A stretch of 64,000 nt of DNA, from contig VXAZ01005708.1 in the NCBI GenBank assembly GCA_013399875.1, positions 310,049 through 374,048 of the forward strand, given 5' to 3'. Under the pieces are notes generated by a model. It made no database searches, had not been told where the DNA came from, and was given only the letters and a program-made list of their open reading frames with translations. The translations under genes were made by a program, and so were the position numbers. The DNA comes from Gymnorhina tibicen (taxonomy: Eukaryota; Chordata; Aves; Passeriformes; Artamidae). Below, one piece after another: positions 62,742-64,000 of the stretch. How positions within the stretch are numbered: position 1 is the stretch's first letter; every line of letters starts with the position of its first letter.

Positions 62742-63850
62742 TACACACCTATGGATATAACTGCCTGCTTCTAAAGGTCTTCTGCTTCTCCACATGGGAA
62801 AAATGAATGCTCAGCAACTCTGAGCAGAAGCCCGCTGGAAAGGTTCAGGCTCCCTTTCCACCCTTATCCCCCTCTTACTTCCAAACCATCCTCACAGTTC
62901 CATCCCTCACAAGCATGAAGTACAGCATTAAATCCTTTAATAGAAAATGTTTATTCATTTGCAGTTGTGTGTAATCAGTAGACAATTAGGACTGCGTTTA
63001 AGAATGGCACTTGCATACGCATTAAGCCGGTCGAAACAAAAAAACCCTCAGTAATGGCACATGAATTATCCTGAAACGTTTCAGCTCGCACAGAATTCAG
63101 AATCAAGAGAAATGCAGTGAATTTCAGGGAACTGTTGTAGTAAATAACAAATACAAACTAGTCCACAGCTTCCCAGAGAATAGGTCCATAGCAACAACAA
63201 CATACCCACTACATAGAACAGAATTTTATCAGCTGAAGCTCATTGTGCTTATCTGTAAAAATACAAGTCACCTATTTATTTCAACTGGTCTTATCATACT
63301 TCTCACCAGCCAGAGCTCCACACTGAACAAGCCCTTATTTATGCCCACAAGAATGGCTCCAGTTCAGGCAGCACTGGGATCTTATCAGCTCCTCCTGCCC
63401 AGCCAGTCCCGTGCTCCACATCACAGCTGAAGCCAGCAACAAGTCAGTCTAGGCTCCTGGGACACCACGGAAAGCACCCTTATGGCTGCTTTACCTCTAG
63501 AACAGATTTCTGGCACCGAGCTCCAAATTTAATACTGGAATGTATCATTTCTAAGACACAAGTAGTTATTTGTTGATCAAAATCACTACTCAAGTGTTTA
63601 CAAATAAATAACAAATAATTGCACAACTTGGCACGCATTTGCAAATGAAGAAAGAAGAAATATTTAAACTATAAAGAATCAAAAGTCAAGCAATTATTAC
63701 TGAAATTGGCATACTAATAAACAAGCCTGCCTGTGGAGACATTGGAAAATGTGATTTAATATCCAGAAAGAACCTTGTCATGTGTAACTCAGGCTTGTTG
63801 ACTGGGCTGTCAGAGTCAAACAAAGAATTCCATCCCTCTCGACTGCGCAA
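62742..63850. other. Single-copy noncoding DNA
   Basis: No gene is supported. The frame at 63245-63430 is short and motif-free. Confidence 0.6.
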
Positions 63851-63854
63851 TACT

Positions 63855-63925
63855 AATTTGTGTATATAGATACATACACATAAGAATGTATATATAAATG
63901 TCTGTATGTGTGTGCACACATCTAT
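63855..63925. repeat. Interrupted TA/TG/CA-rich tract
   Basis: Alternating purine-pyrimidine DNA (tgtatata, tacatacaca, tgtatatata) ends in the palindrome GTGTGCACAC. It is a decayed microsatellite that could form cruciform or Z-like structure. Confidence 0.65.
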
Positions 63926-64000
63926 GAAAACATGCTACAAGGTGTCAGGTCACATTTTCAGCAGCACAACCAACGTTAGCTTTGAATTACTTTCTTTAAA

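Overview
The window looks like nuclear DNA from a bird. I find no protein-coding gene that I can support in 64 kb. Several things point to a bird. There are 5'-truncated CR1 LINE fragments with the typical avian 3' end built on ATTCTATG-type octamers (6996-7215, 48044-48265, 54895-55077, and older pieces near 1557 and 3997). There are also two solo LTRs of retrovirus-like elements of kinds I know from neoavian and passerine genomes. Base composition is AT-leaning and CpG-poor. Open reading frames are short and scattered over all six frames; the longest (about 140-150 codons) are what chance gives in this much DNA. The window is therefore best read as intergenic DNA or the inside of one or more large introns.

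Layout. 1-17600 is single-copy noncoding DNA with scattered simple repeats, one clear CR1 and two weak CR1 remnants. 17600-17860 holds the only stretch I would consider as a possible exon: a minus-strand 147-bp frame with a membrane-like segment and good splice signals, though it could equally be a regulatory element. 17880-38690 is mostly featureless, with some AT-rich stretches that look like conserved noncoding elements. 38690-39200 has the architecture of an LTR on the minus strand. 43115-43757 is a complete solo LTR on the plus strand with a 5-bp target duplication (AGAGG). 45974-46583 is a second complete solo LTR, on the minus strand, with its own 5-bp duplication (GGGGC). 48044-48265 is a CR1.

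The most striking object is at 48505-49138. Two 127-bp arms in opposite orientation appear identical at every position and flank a 380-bp unrelated spacer. No target-site duplication surrounds them and the arms match no family I recognise. If transcribed through, this would give a long perfect RNA hairpin.

49139-64000 returns to single-copy noncoding DNA, with one sense-strand CR1 (54895-55077), several candidate conserved noncoding elements (notably 57130-57260 and 60290-60500), and small tandem and simple repeats. No genes acting together can be described. What the window records is transposon history (CR1 and LTR insertions followed by LTR-LTR recombination), one unexplained inverted duplication, and possible long-range regulatory DNA.
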